Source: Cervus elaphus
Lineage: Eukaryota > Chordata > Mammalia > Artiodactyla > Cervidae
NCBI RefSeq assembly: GCF_910594005.1
Contig: NC_057826.1
Location: 27,313,501-27,377,500, forward strand
DNA length: 64,000 nucleotides
Reading direction: 5' to 3'
Position numbers and translations under genes: made by a program. Positions within the stretch are counted from its first letter, which is position 1. Every line of letters begins with the position of its first letter. Under the pieces are notes generated by a model. That model was not told where the DNA came from, made no database searches, and worked only from the letters and a program-made list of their open reading frames with translations. Shown piece after piece: positions 45,105 through 57,010 of this stretch.

Positions 45105-45700
45105 TGTCATTCAGAATTTTATCAGAACAGCAAAACCATCAGAAATGAGACAGAATAAGGGATTTATTAGGGGTGCTTGACATTGTGCCAGTGTGGGAGT
45201 TGGTTAAACAATTTATGTATGGCTGTTGCTTTTGCATTTGGTGCTGGACTTGAAGTGAGCAAGGAGCTGGAAAGGAGAGATGGATGGGAAGTAGACAAAA
45301 GCAAGGACAATCTCTAATCCAGGAGGATATATTGGAACTCAAAGAATAAGCTGAAAATTGAGATAATCTGTCACCACTGCCAATCCTTTAATTTAGATGA
45401 GACAGTTGACTTGTAGGAGAGATTGACACTCTTTAGAATCCTAAAAATGCACCTGACCCAGGTGTGGGAGAAACCCAAGGAGACTAGACAAAAGCCAACA
45501 TGCTGAATCAGCATATTCATAACAGCATAGTGAGCAGCACTAGCATCTGACCTGCCAAGCTAAACCAGCCTCTTGATTCACTTCCAGAGTCCACTCCTTT
45601 CACAAATTTCCCATATGATTAGCCCTCAACCAGAATCATACAGAGAAGAGAATTCTAGGAAACATATTTCAAGCTTAGTTAAGCTGGCATAGTGCAGAGA
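45105..45700 (-). mobile_element. Ancient LTR-like element
   Basis: In the minus sense, CCCCTAATAAATCCCTTATT lies shortly before TGCTGTTCTGATAAAATTCT, the usual layout of a polyadenylation signal and 3' end of an old ERVL-type LTR. The upstream part (CAATGTCAAGCACCCC; GGGTTTCTCCCACACCTGGG) fits. Diverged, with approximate ends and no TSD. Confidence 0.4.
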
Positions 45701-48599
45701 CTCTACATCATTTTCTTTCTTCCCATCTGTGCTTCAAGTCTATATCTCAAAAGGTGTGGTGAAAAATAATATGTAAACTCTTTAGGTCTTGTTTAAAAGA
45801 CCTAATTGAATTGGCAATCTCTGATTCAATCAGCAAGGTCAGTTTATTCTATTTGTCACGAAGTCAGACATCTGGTTAACCCTATTTTAGTCTTTTCTCT
45901 TTAAGCCAGATCAAGTTATTTCACTTCTCTTTGCCATAGTTATTGTGTGTCTAGGATTTAACACTACCTTTGAGACTATAACTATACCAATTTTGTACTT
46001 TTCAAGCATGATGGGAAGATAATTGGTTTATGACATATGAAGCCCTTTTAAGCTTCTTGGGTGAGCAGGGGGGTGGAGGTATCACAGCACCAAACTTCAT
46101 AAAACTGTTCATTTAATTGTTTTTACTCATCCAGGCCCACTGCTGATAATCCTGATATGAACACTGTGAATCATTCTTCCAAGGGCAGGGTTATTTTAGT
46201 TTTAGAAAGGTCTCAAAATCTTTTTAAACCTGTTTGAGCTCTGAAGGTCTGTGAGAGTAATGCATTTTTCACCACATTAAATAATACATTCAAGTGTAAG
46301 TGGCTTTCAAAGTGAGGAACTAAAGAAAAGGGCACTGGATGAAGCTGCTCTTGCTGTGTCTCCAAGGTAACAATTTGTCACGTAGCAATGGGCTGGCCCC
46401 CTGACAAGGCTGGTGGAGAAGGGCAGTGTAATCAATATAGCCCCTTTCAGAGCTGTCGTTCATAGACTAGATCTGACTAAATTCCTCAAAACATTGAGCT
46501 CAGTGGCAGAAAAGGAAAATGTATGACACTGCCCATATCAATCTTGAAATTTAAAATCAAAGATAACATATTAATTTTCTACAAAAGAAATCTCTTAAGA
46601 ACTCACATTTGCAGCATTTGCAAATACATACAGGGAGAAGAATCTGGGAAACACATTCTTCAATAACTTCTAAACAACAGGAGGATAGGATTTCTAAATC
46701 CTGCTTTAGCTAATACTACTTACAGATCTCAGTAGGTTTTTTTCTGAAGAAAATGTATCATTTCTTAGAAAATTTGGAATCTCTAATTAAAGAATTTATC
46801 TGTCATCCCTTTGAATATGTGTGTTTAAGCACCCCATGGAAACGATCACTAATTTTATTTCTAGTTTCTAAATTAATAGTTTCTAAATCTTCTAGCAACA
46901 AGTCTCTAATGTGTCATCTAATCATTTATTAAAGATAGAATACTATGTTAGCAATTAATTATGTCCAAAGGCAAACCCAATTAAGACCTCTAGAAACTGT
47001 CCAGAGGGAAATAAAAGGACCTGAAATGTGGCAGTGAGGCCAGAGAAAAGAAGATGGAATTGAGATTTCCTGACTTGAGTGGTTGGCGAATGTACAAAAA
47101 AGCCAATTTGGAGGTTGGGCCATCAGGTAGATGATAATGCAGTGATCTGAGAAAGAAAATGGAGGAAGGGAAGCAGGCAGCAGATGAAAAGATCAGTTTG
47201 TAATCAATATCTGGAACTAACTGCTGCATCAATGAGTATCGCTGTGGAAGTTCTTAGTGGTTTTCCCATCAGTATCCACCCTCCTGAGCACCAACAAAAT
47301 CAGTCTAACGTCTCACCATCTGCATTTAGTGAGGGGAATCACAGCTGCTTTCCATGTCCCCACAGTTGGAAAGCCACGCAATCCTGTCAGCATTTCAGAG
47401 CGGTTGGTTGGCGCTGGTTCGATTTGTGGGTGGATTTCATTGTTGATAATAATAGTTCTGTTGGCTGTTTTCAGGGCTAGCGATTTCTCTGCTACTTGGC
47501 ATAGGAAGCAAAATTGCTGAATTCAGTGCACCTGGGGACCATCTTAAAATCATGCCCTTTTAAAATGTTAACTAATGAACTTCAGTTTAATGTTTTACCA
47601 GAGACCATGGGATTATGGGTGATTAAAAACTAAAAATGTAAGGTTGATGTTCTGGAAACAATGATACAATTTGCTTTTTATGCAATTTTAGAAAATGCAT
47701 AAATGTTCCAGGTCAGGCGGCACAGTAGCTGTCATAATGTGTTGGCATCTTGTCACTCTTACACTTTATCCTCTGCGTAGGATTGTGTTTGTTCAGACTC
47801 TGAATTGCATTAAGTTGCTCCCTATTAGAATAAAACATACTCAGTTCCATAAATACTGAATTAAATTCACTTCAGTATTTTAATACTGGTTTTTACGCCC
47901 AATCTTAATAAACTTAGATGCACAGCTGCATAAGTGAACAATTGAGATGTACTTAACCTTCTTATATAATGAGTAGAAAATAGGGTTTCATGAATATTGA
48001 CTTATATTGTGTGTTATAACGTACATTTACATTTTTCCCCTCTCTACACAGGAAAAGTCTAACTTTTAATAGAGTAGCCCTGTCCTTGCATTCTTCTGTT
48101 TAATTCAGAATACCTGCCTACATATAGAATGTATTCAGAATATTGGTAATAAATATTAGAAGAAAATGGATCAAGAAAAAAAATCAGGCTTTCTGAGATG
48201 TCAGGTTGGGAATTAAATGATGTATATCTTTTAAAATGTCTGAACATATCATCTTTTAAAACCTTAAATCAACTCCCAGTTCTTACCAGAATTATCTTAT
48301 TATAAATTAAAATTGATTTACTTTAATGTTCTCTTTACTTTGGTGTTATGTGCATACCTTTGCCTCACTTTTAGATAGTCTTTATCATTTAATTTTTTCT
48401 TCAAGTGCTCTCTCAGTAAATTTCTTCATATTATTCCTCTATCAAAAACTGTGGGTTCATTTTTTTATACTATGTAGGTATGAAATTGAATCTTTTAGCA
48501 CTCATAGAGTTTTCACAATCAGAGCTCTCTGCCTAATTCAATATTTGTATCATTCATCTATTCCTCTTATAAACTGGTACTTTTGCTCTTCAATGATAC
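45701..48599. other. Unassigned, repeat-poor sequence
   Basis: No exon or repeat recognised over about 2.9 kb. Contains the X-box-like pair at 46358-46389. Being repeat-poor, it is a reasonable place to look for conserved non-coding elements. Confidence 0.45.
46358..46389 (+). promoter_or_regulatory. Pair of X-box-like motifs
   Basis: GTCTCC-AA-GGTAAC (46358-46371) and GTCACG-T-AGCAAT (46377-46389) each approach the RFX X-box pattern GTNRCC-N(0-3)-RGYAAC with one or two mismatches, 5 bp apart. Function is inference. Confidence 0.25.
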
Positions 48600-48760
48600 A
48601 CCCCTCTTTTCTTCCCCCATTGTTTTTCCTTGCTGAGAGCACCCTCACAACTCCTCTGCCTTTCCAAACTATACCCACCCTTCTACGTCCTACCTCAGGT
48701 CCAAGCCCCTTTTTGACACTTCTGGCACATTCTCTGACTTAATAATCTCTACCCTACAGT
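48600..48760 (+). repeat. L2-like LINE fragment
   Basis: CTCCTCTGCCTTTCCAAAC, TACGTCCTACCTCAGGTCCA, TTCTGGCACATTCTCTGACT follow the order of an L2 3' region. Diverged. Confidence 0.4.
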
Positions 48761-49314
48761 TTAGTTTTGAATTAAATGCTATTTTAACATATAGAACTCT
48801 GAGGTGTGAAATTTCACTGTTTAAACACTTTAAGTTGTGGAAAAATATTTCAACAAGTGCAAAAACAGAAAATTTAGTAAAATAAGCATCTATGTATCCA
48901 TTGCTTGGCTTCAGAAAGGACCAACTCATATCTAGTCTTGTTTGATCAATGCACCACCTCTTTTCCTTCCCTTAATATTTCAGAGTAAACCTCAGAAATC
49001 ATTGCATTTTATTTTTAAATTTTAATAATGTGAAATAAACTTTTTGAGTTTATTTTCAGTTTAAACTATATGTATAAATAGATATATCTGAACCTGTGAC
49101 TCTATCTATACCACATCTGTCTATGTCTAATATACCAGAAGGGAATTTATAACAAAAATATTTGAACAAGCTGAACTTGTGTTATGGAATGAGGAGACTT
49201 CACATTCAGCTATTCTTTTAGCACAAGTATAAATAACTATTATAAATGGTACCTTTTCCACAGTAAGTTTTCCTACTAGTTTGCTTCCTTATTAAAGAAG
49301 CTTCTTCTCTTCTT
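48761..49314. other. Unassigned AT-rich sequence
   Basis: No gene or repeat recognised. Confidence 0.5.
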
Positions 49315-49512
49315 ATGGGCTTCCCAGGTAGCTCATTGATAATGAGTCTGTCTGCCAGTGAAGAAGACACAAGAAATGTGGATTTGATCCTTTGGTCAAG
49401 AAGATTCCCTGGAGTAGAAAAGGGCAGCCCACTCCAATATTCTTGTTTGGAAATCCCATGGATAGAGGAGTCCAGTCCTCTATCCATGCTACAGTCCATG
49501 GGGTTGCAAAGA
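49315..49512 (+). mobile_element. Bov-tA SINE carrying an internal palindrome
   Basis: Head GGGCTTCCCAGGTAGCTCAT, body to AGTCCATGGGGTTGCAAAGA. Where family members read GAGGAGCCTGG(C/T)GGGCTACAG, this copy has CATGGATAGAGGA-GTCCAG-TCCTCTATCCATG (49457-49488). Confidence 0.92.
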
Positions 49513-50105
49513 GTCTGAAATTATACAGATGTTCTCTGAGTATTCCATGCTGTATTTGACCCACGTTAATTTATCCTGAGATGTTCAGTGATGCAAGGGC
49601 CTGTGCTTGGTATTCTTAACTGATACTTCGACAAATACTCCCAGTTCACTTTTACACCTTCATCAACCACAATACCAAGGAAGCTTCAGGTTCTTGTAAA
49701 ATGCTCTATAAATGCCTGCCACTGATTACTGTTGCTCTGAAAATGACTGCTCTCCATGTGTTTCACTGAAACCAGGGTTGATATGATTTCTTTGAAGTCT
49801 TTGGCCAGTTGTGTCTTTGTTCCACCCTACTATTTTCTATAACTGTCTTGTCTTTTCTAGTTGATACATAAGAGATACTCTTCTAGGCCAGATGAATAAC
49901 TTCCTGATTGCATTCAGCTGACAGTAGTTCTCCCATTTATTGGAAGGTAGAAATATAGATGCCATACCACCATAGCTGTTTCAACACAGGGTATTCCTGC
50001 TAACTCACTAATGTGTAGACTTCCCTTAGGGGAAAAAATCTGAATGCTGTCTTCAAATCCTTCTCTAGCAGGAAAACATGTTTTATACTTCAATCCAAAG
50101 AACAC
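49513..50105. other. Unassigned sequence
   Basis: No gene or repeat recognised. Confidence 0.5.
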
Positions 50106-50117
50106 TTCTGAATACCT

Positions 50118-50330
50118 GCGTGTGTTAGTCATGCAGTCATGCCCAACTCTTTGCAACCCCATGTTCTGTAGCCCATCAGGCTCCTCTGTCAGTGGAGTTC
50201 TCCAGGCAAGGATACTGGAGTGGGTAGCCATTTCCTCCTCCAGGGGATCTTCCTGACCCAGGGATCTAACCCAGGTCTCCTGCATTGCAGGCAGATTCTT
50301 TACCATCTGAGCCACCAGGGAAGCCCCTGG
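50118..50330 (-). mobile_element. Bov-tA SINE with 12 bp TSD
   Basis: Complete minus-strand copy. TTCTGAATACCT (50106-50117) and TTCTGAGTACCT (50331-50342) differ at one base. Confidence 0.93.
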
Positions 50331-50342
50331 TTCTGAGTACCT

Positions 50343-50689
50343 ACCATGTGCCAGATATTTTATTAGATATTGGGTCATTTGGGGTTTTAAAAAAATCACT
50401 TTCCCTTCTATTCAGGCCCTTACAGAAAAAGAAAATAATTTAATGGAGTATCGGTCATGCTATTTTTCTTCAATCTGTCTCCATCCTACAGTTCTGTGTT
50501 ACAATTCTCCCCAGGTTCCTCTAGCCTCTCAGATCATTCCTATTTTATTCCCACTGCAGGCTCCTTTTTTTCATCAATTCCTCAAATGTTGGAGTGCTTC
50601 CATACCATATATTTTGTGTTCTTCTCTCTTGGATATTCATATTCTCCCAGAGTGATCTCATATAATCCAACCTGGTGATTGAAAGTGGT
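50343..50689. other. Unassigned sequence
   Basis: No gene or repeat recognised. Confidence 0.45.
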
Positions 50690-53573
50690 GGTTGTTGTTC
50701 AGCCACTAAATCATGACTTTGGGACCTCATGGACTGACTGCAGCATGTCAGGCTCCTCTGTCCTCCACTGTCTCCTAGAGTTTGCACAAATTCTTGTCCA
50801 TTGAGTCAGTGATGCTATATAACTATCTCATCTTCTGCTGCCCGCTTCTTTTGTCTTCTGTCTTTCCCAGCATCAACTTTTCCAGTGAGTTGACTCTTTG
50901 CATCAGGTGGCCAAAGTATTGGAGCTTCAGTCCTTCCAATGAATATTCAAGGTTGATTTCCTTTAGGATTGACTGGGTTGAACTTGTTGAAATCCAAGGG
51001 ACTCTCAAGAGTCTTCTCTAGCACTATCCATACAAAGCATCAATTCTTTGATGCTCAACTTTCTTTATGGTCCAATTCTCATAGGTGTACTGGGAAAGCC
51101 ATAGCTTTCATTCTGTTGGCAATGTGATGTCTCTGATTTTTAATATGCTGTCTATATTTGTCATAGCTTTCCTTCCAAGGGGCAGCCATCTTTTAATTTC
51201 ATGGCTATAAGCACTGTCCTTGGTGATTTGGGAACCCAAGAAAATAGAATCTGTCACTGCTTCCATTTTTTCTTCTTCTATTTGCCATGAAGTGATGGAA
51301 CCTAGATGCCATGATCTTAGTTTTTTGAATGTTGAGTATCAAACTAGCTTTTTCAGTCTCCTATTTTACCCTCTTCAAGAAGCTTAGTTCCTCTTCAGTT
51401 TCTGCCATTAAAGTGGTATCATCTGCATATTTAAGGTTGTTGGTATTTTTCCAAGCAATCTTGATTCCACCTTGTGATTACTTTAGCCTGGCATTTCACA
51501 TGGTGTAGTCTGCATATAAGTTAAATAAGCAGGATGACAATATACAGCTTTGACATACTCCTTTCCCAATTTTGAATCAGTCCATTGTTCCATATTTGGT
51601 TCTAACTGTTGCTTCTTGACCCACATACAGGTTTCTTAAGAGACAGGTAAGGTGATCTAGTACTCCCATCTTTTTAAGAATATTCTACAGTTTGTTGTGA
51701 TCCACACAGGCAAAGGCTTTAGCATAATCAGTGAAGCAGAGGTAGATGTTTTTCTGGAACTCTCTTGCTTTCTCTATGATCCATTGACTGTTGGCAATTT
51801 TATTCCTAGTTTCTCTGCCTTTTCAAAACCCAACTTGTACAGCTGAAAGTTCCCAGGTCACATAGTGCTGAAGCCTAGTTTGAAGGATTTTGAGCATTAC
51901 CTCGCTTGTGTGTGAAATGAGTAGAATTGCATGACAGTTTGAACATTCTTTGGCATTGTCCTTCTTTGCGATTGGAATGAAAACTGATCTTTACCAGTCC
52001 TGCGGCCATGCTGAGTTTTCCAAGTTTGCTGGCATACTGAATGCAGCATGTAACAGCATCATCTCTTAGGATTTTAAATAGCTCAGCTGGGATTCCATCA
52101 CCTCCACTAACTTTGCTTGTAGTAATGCTTCCTAAGGCCCACTTGACTTCACACTCCAGTATGTCTGGCTCTAGGAGAATGCCCACACATTGTGGTTATC
52201 CAGATCATTAAGACACTTTTTGTATAGTTCTTCTGTTTATTCTTGCCACCTCTTCTTAATCTCTTTTGCTTCTGGTAGGTCCTTACTGTTTCTGTCCTTT
52301 ATCGTGCCTATCCTTACATGATATGGTCCCTTAATATCTTCAACTTTCTTGAAGAGATCTCTAGTCTTTCCTGTCCTACTGTTTTTCTCTCTGTCTTTGC
52401 ACTGATCCTTTAAGAAGGCCTTCTTATCTCTCCTTGATATTCTATGGAATTCTGCATTCAGTTGTATATCTTTCCCTTCTGCTTTGCCTTTTGCTTCTCT
52501 TTTTTCCTCAGTTATTTGTAAAGCTTCCTCAGACAACCATTCTTCCTTCTTGCATTTCTTTTTCTTTGAGTTGATTTCGGTCACTGCCTCCTGTACAATG
52601 TTGTGAACCTTCATCTATAGTTCTTCAGGCACTCTGTTCATCAGACCTAATCCCTTGAATCTATTTGTCACCTCCACTGTATAATCATAAGGGATTTGAT
52701 TTAGTTCATACCTGAATGGCCTACTGATTTCCTGTACTTTCTTTGATTTAAGCCTGGATTTTGCAGTAAAGTGCTCATGAGCTGAGCCACAGTCAGTTCC
52801 AGGTCTTGTTTTAACTGACTATATAGAGTTTCTTCATCTTTGGCTGCAAAGAACATAATTAATCTCATTTTGATATTGACCATCTGGTGGTGTCCATGTG
52901 TAGAGTCATCTCATGGATTGCTGGAACATGACCAGCATGTTCTCTTGACTAAACTGTAGACTTTACCCTGCTTCATTTTGTACTCCAAAGCCAAACTTGT
53001 CTGTTATGCTGGGTAACTCTTGACTTCCTCCTTTTGTATCCCAATCCCCTATTGTGAATAGGACATCTTGTTTCTGGTGTTAGATCTAGAAAGTGTTATA
53101 GGCCTTCATAGAACTGATCAACTTCAGTATCTGAAGCATCAGTGGTTGGGGCATAGACTTGGATTACTGTGACATTGAATGGTTTGCCTTGGAAACAAAT
53201 GGAGATCACTCTGTCATTTTTGACTTGCACCAAAGTACTAAATTTTAGACTGTTTTATTGACCATGAGGGCTACTCCATTTCTTCTAAGGGATTCTTGCC
53301 CACAGTAGTAGATATATTGGTCATCTGAGTTAAATTAACCCATTCCCATTCATTTTAGTTCACTGATTCCTAAAATGTTGATGTGTACACTTGCCATCTT
53401 CTGTTTGACCACTTCCATTTTACCTTGACTCGTGGACCTAATATTCCAGGTTCCTATGCAGTATTGATCTTTACAGCATTGGACTTTACTTTCACCACCA
53501 GACACATCCACTTTGGCCCATCTGCTTCGTTCTTTCTGGAGCTATTAATAAGTGCCCTCTGCTCTTCCCCAGT
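50690..53573 (-). mobile_element. Long BovB LINE, old and inactive
   Basis: About 2.9 kb in minus orientation. The 3' end lies at 50690 (TTGTTGTTCAGCCACTAAAT) and the C-terminal ORF at 51008-50823. Linker text (SKKKKCKKEEWLSEEALQI and RTGKTRDLFKKVEDIKG) lies at 52614-52237, and the endonuclease region runs up to TTCTTTCTGGAGCTATTAAT near 53550. More diverged and more fragmented than the copies at 29-32 and 35-38 kb, so probably older. Its 5' end runs into an inverted copy of its own 5' segment. Confidence 0.92.
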
Positions 53574-53896
53574 TGTGCATGTATGCACCACTATTATGCT
53601 ATATGCTCCTGGAGAAGAGCAGAGGGCAGTTTCTAATAGCTCCAGAAAGAATAAAGCAACTGGGCCAAAGTAAAAATGATGCTTAGTTGTGGATGTGTCT
53701 GGTGGTGAAAATAAATTTCAATGCTGCAAAGAACAATACTGCATAGGAACCTGAAATGTTAGGTCCATGAATCAAGATTAAATTGGATATGATCAAGCAG
53801 GAGATGGCAAGTGTGAACCTTGACATCTTAGCAATCAGTGAACTAAAATGAATGGGAATGGGTAAATTTGACACAGATGGCCATTAGTAGTACTCT
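53310..53896. repeat. Inverted repeat, arms about 260-285 bp, spacer about 40 bp
   Basis: Arms 53310-53570 and 53611-53896. The spacer contains its own small palindrome GTGCAT-GT-ATGCAC (53575-53588). Both arms are BovB 5' sequence. Confidence 0.88.
53607..53896 (+). mobile_element. Inverted BovB 5' segment (fold-back arm)
   Basis: Plus-strand copy of the same BovB 5' segment found in minus orientation at 53310-53570. It begins CTCCTGGAGAAGAGCAGAGG and ends near GATGGCCATTAGTAGTAC. Arms are highly similar by eye; the right arm has about 24 bp (AACTAAGCATCATTTTTACT region) that the left arm lacks. Confidence 0.9.
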
Positions 53897-54276
53897 TAAC
53901 TAAAATATCTCTCTTGCATTCCAATATATATCCAATTTACTTAACATCCTTCCTTTTTCCACCAAATCATTTAACTCTTTTTCTATTGACACCCTGTACC
54001 TCCACCAAAGTCTGGCTGTCAGCCCAGCATGCTTCTCTACTCACTCCCTATGTGCAGCTAGTGATAAAATCCTGCCTTTTTTTCCCTTTATCTTTTCTCT
54101 CCCATTTTCCATTAACACTTCTATTTTACTGGTTGTGGCTCTCTTCTTCTCTTCCCCAGGATATTATCCCAGGGAAGTTACCAGATCTTCCTGTCTCCTC
54201 TTGTCTTCTCCAATTCATTCTTTACACCAGAACAACCTTCTTAAACTAGCCCATAAAACATAAACCACATAAGCTC
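53897..54276. other. Unassigned, pyrimidine-rich sequence, possibly L2
   Basis: CTCTTCCCCAGGATATTATC and the following C/T-rich text may belong to the L2 continued at 54421. Not certain. Confidence 0.35.
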
Positions 54277-54405
54277 AACAGTTGCAGTATGTGGGTTTAG
54301 TTGCTCCCAGGTACATGGGATCTTAGTTCCCCCACCAAGGAGGGATTGAACCTGAGTCTCTGGCATTGCAAGGTGGATTCATAATCACTGGACCACTGGG
54401 GAAGT
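54277..54405 (-). mobile_element. CHR-type tRNA-derived SINE
   Basis: Minus orientation: AGTATGTGGGTTTAGTTGCT at the left and CACTGGACCACTGGGGAAGT-CC at the right. Confidence 0.85.
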
Positions 54406-54420
54406 CCTTGTTATTTTTAA

Positions 54421-54660
54421 TTTTTTTACCTGAACTATTTCCTTCTGCTTATGTAGATTTGACTCCTTACATATTCATATTTGTCCCTCCACTTTGCTCG
54501 ATACATAATTCCATGCTACACTATTGTATTGTCTGTTTGCACATGTCTTCTACTATAATATGTTCATTGGAGACAAGAACAAGGTTAAACTCACCTCTGA
54601 ACTCCTGATACCTACCAGAGCACCTAGTTTATAGAAAACACTAAATGTTCATTGAAAGAT
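54421..54660 (+). repeat. L2 LINE 3' end (left arm of an inverted duplication)
   Basis: Ends GAGACAAGAACAAGGTTAAA, CTACCAGAGCACCTAGTTTA, ACACTAAATGTTCATTGAAA, the usual L2 3' order. Positions 54421-54620 are duplicated in inverted orientation at 54774-54982. Confidence 0.7.
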
Positions 54661-54773
54661 GAGATGGAAGAATGATGCAAAACTTTCTATTTATTTGATG
54701 TTATTCAATTACCTATTTGTATGTTTATAAACCTAATCTTTTGGTATATTGATATTCGATTCTCTGAAGAAAC

Positions 54774-54982
54774 TCTCCTGGTAGGTATCAGGAGTTCAGA
54801 GCTGAATTCAACCTTATTCTTGTCTTCAATGAACATATTATAGTAGAAGACATGTGCAAACAGACAATGCAATAGTGTAGCGTGAGTGCTTTGTGGAATT
54901 ATGTATAGAGCACAGTGGAGGGACAAATATGTGAGGAGTCAAATCTACATAAGCAGAAGGAACTAGTTCAGGTAAAAAAAAA
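54774..54982 (-). repeat. Inverted copy of the L2 segment (right arm)
   Basis: Reverse complement of 54421-54620: AGATTTGACTCCT(T/C)ACATAT, TTGTCTGTTTGCACATGTCT and CTACTATAATATGTTCATTG are shared. The similarity is far higher than two independent old L2 copies would show. Length differences of about 7-15 bp separate the arms; the spacer is about 153 bp. Confidence 0.92.
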
Positions 54983-56594
54983 GTCACTAGCAAAGTGGAC
55001 TAATACTGTGATATGGACCTGGTAATTGATTTTACTCTTTCAGATGTGATATGGTCCATGTTAAAAATTAACCATTTTAAATCGAAAGGCATTGAACAAA
55101 ACATAATTCAAACTTCATGTTGGGTCTTCCCACTAAGTGGAGTGGACAGACGCATGGATATTTTGACTGCCCAGCATCTGAATCTTCTTCCTGTGTTTCT
55201 ACTGTGTGTCTTGGTGGGATGCAGCGCCTAAATCCTACCAAAGCTCCATAGAGCCCTGTTAATTTGGATTCAAGCTTCTCTCATGAATGAGATCTAGATT
55301 TGGTCAACAAGATCAAGATACTGGCATTTTACATTTAAGAGAGTAATACTAAATTCAGAGACAGCAGGATGCATTCATCTGTGTGGAAGCCACACCCATT
55401 TCCCGGGTTGGATGTCTGCTCCAGCAGCAGGGGAAGCAATATCTTCACATAACCGCTCCTGTGGTCCTGCCACCTGCCTGATATTCCTTGTAGCTACTTG
55501 TTTTCATTTCATTTTCTAGATTTCTGAGGAACTTCCTAAGTTAATCCATCTTGTTGATAAAATCTTTCAGCTTCAATTGACCAGAATCAATTTTTGTTTC
55601 TTTCTGCTAACAAAATTTACTAATAACTATTGATGAATTTTACTTATGCAGAACTGTTTAAGTGGAAGACTATGTGCTAGTACACCTCAAATTTAGAATG
55701 AATGTATTTAATTCAATAAATACATTGAGCAGAGTTATTCCAAGTAACAAATAGAAGCAAAATGTTCTTCTAACACAACACCAGGGAGCAGACTGTGGGT
55801 AGATGACATAAGTAATTTATGGACAATAACCATTGCTTTGCCTTCAGATATTTTTTATCTCTTTTGCATGCCATTCCCCAGGTGCCATCTGAAAGGGGAG
55901 TAGTAGGCAGCTAATGAAGGTGTTCTCTGTGGTATTAGAAGCAGTCTTAAGCATAAGGAATGGAGCAATTGTCTGCAATCATAACCAGATGTTGTAAAGC
56001 TCTACAAGCCTTAATGGCTGTTGTTTCAATACAGCTTTTTAGGAGGAAAAAAATCAATAACACTAAAATAAATTATCTCTGGGAAGCATTTACTCACCAT
56101 TTTTCATGAGAAAATTACTGCACAGAGACATAATTGTGCTCTTTGGATGTAGTTTGAAAGTTGAAAAGCTAAAGGATTGTGTTTATACTTGCATGTTTGG
56201 CTTTTGTGAGAAGTTTTATGAATTATCACTGGGGCATCTATAGAGCATTTGCTAGTGAAAACTGTGCATGATGTTAGACTTTAAGCCACTTAAAATATGT
56301 GAAAGGAAAACTACATCCTGTTTAGCTGAAATCATGTAGTACTAAATGGAACAGATGTGGGGCCTTGGGATTTGAATATGTCAAAACTGTAGATCTCTTT
56401 GCTCTCTTATATTGGACTTCCGGTGGCTTCCAGAAGAGTGAGCAATCTGTGCAAAGCCATCTAGATGTTTTCATGCTACTCATACACCAGATTCATGCAC
56501 AGTGCAGGGTGTAAATTAACTGGTAGATGCTGGCATCTTCGCCACATTTTGACAGTGAAATCTTTTAGTCTCTACCAGAATCCCAAAGGATGGC
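54983..56594. other. Unassigned AT-rich sequence
   Basis: No gene or repeat recognised. Confidence 0.5.
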
Positions 56595-56710
56595 CATTCA
56601 ACTGCATACATCAAAGTCACTTGGACTGCTTATTAAAAGTGTAGATTCTTTGGTCCCACCCTACACATTCATTTTAGGACCCCCATGGAAGTTCATGTGT
56701 CTATGATACT
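56595..56710 (+). repeat. MER5-like hAT transposon remnant
   Basis: ACATCAAAGTCACTTGGACT, GCTTATTAAAAGTGTAGATT, CTTTGGTCCCACCCTACACA match the order of the non-autonomous MER5A/B elements. Old and incomplete. Confidence 0.6.
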
Positions 56711-56779
56711 ATACTCTCTAGTATCAATCATTGATAATGTCCTTCTCTCCTTTTAGATGCCTTCCTTAGGATCAGAGTT

Positions 56780-56998
56780 GTACTTCCCTCATAGCTCAAT
56801 TGGTAAAGAATCTTCCTGCAGTGCAGCAGACCCAGGTTTGATCCCTGGGTTGGGAAGATCCCCTGGAGAAGGAAATGGCAACCCACTCCAGTATCCTTGG
56901 TTGGAAAATCCCATGGAGAGAGGAGCCTGGTGGGCTTCAGTCTATGGAGTCGCAAAGACTTGGGCACTACTGAGCGACTAACACTTCACTTTCACTTC
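56780..56998 (+). mobile_element. Bov-tA SINE with 12 bp TSD
   Basis: Complete plus copy with TTCACTTTCACTTC tail. AGGATCAGAGTT (56768-56779) and AGGACCAGAGTT (56999-57010) differ at one base. Confidence 0.94.
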
Positions 56999-57010
56999 AG
57001 GACCAGAGTT

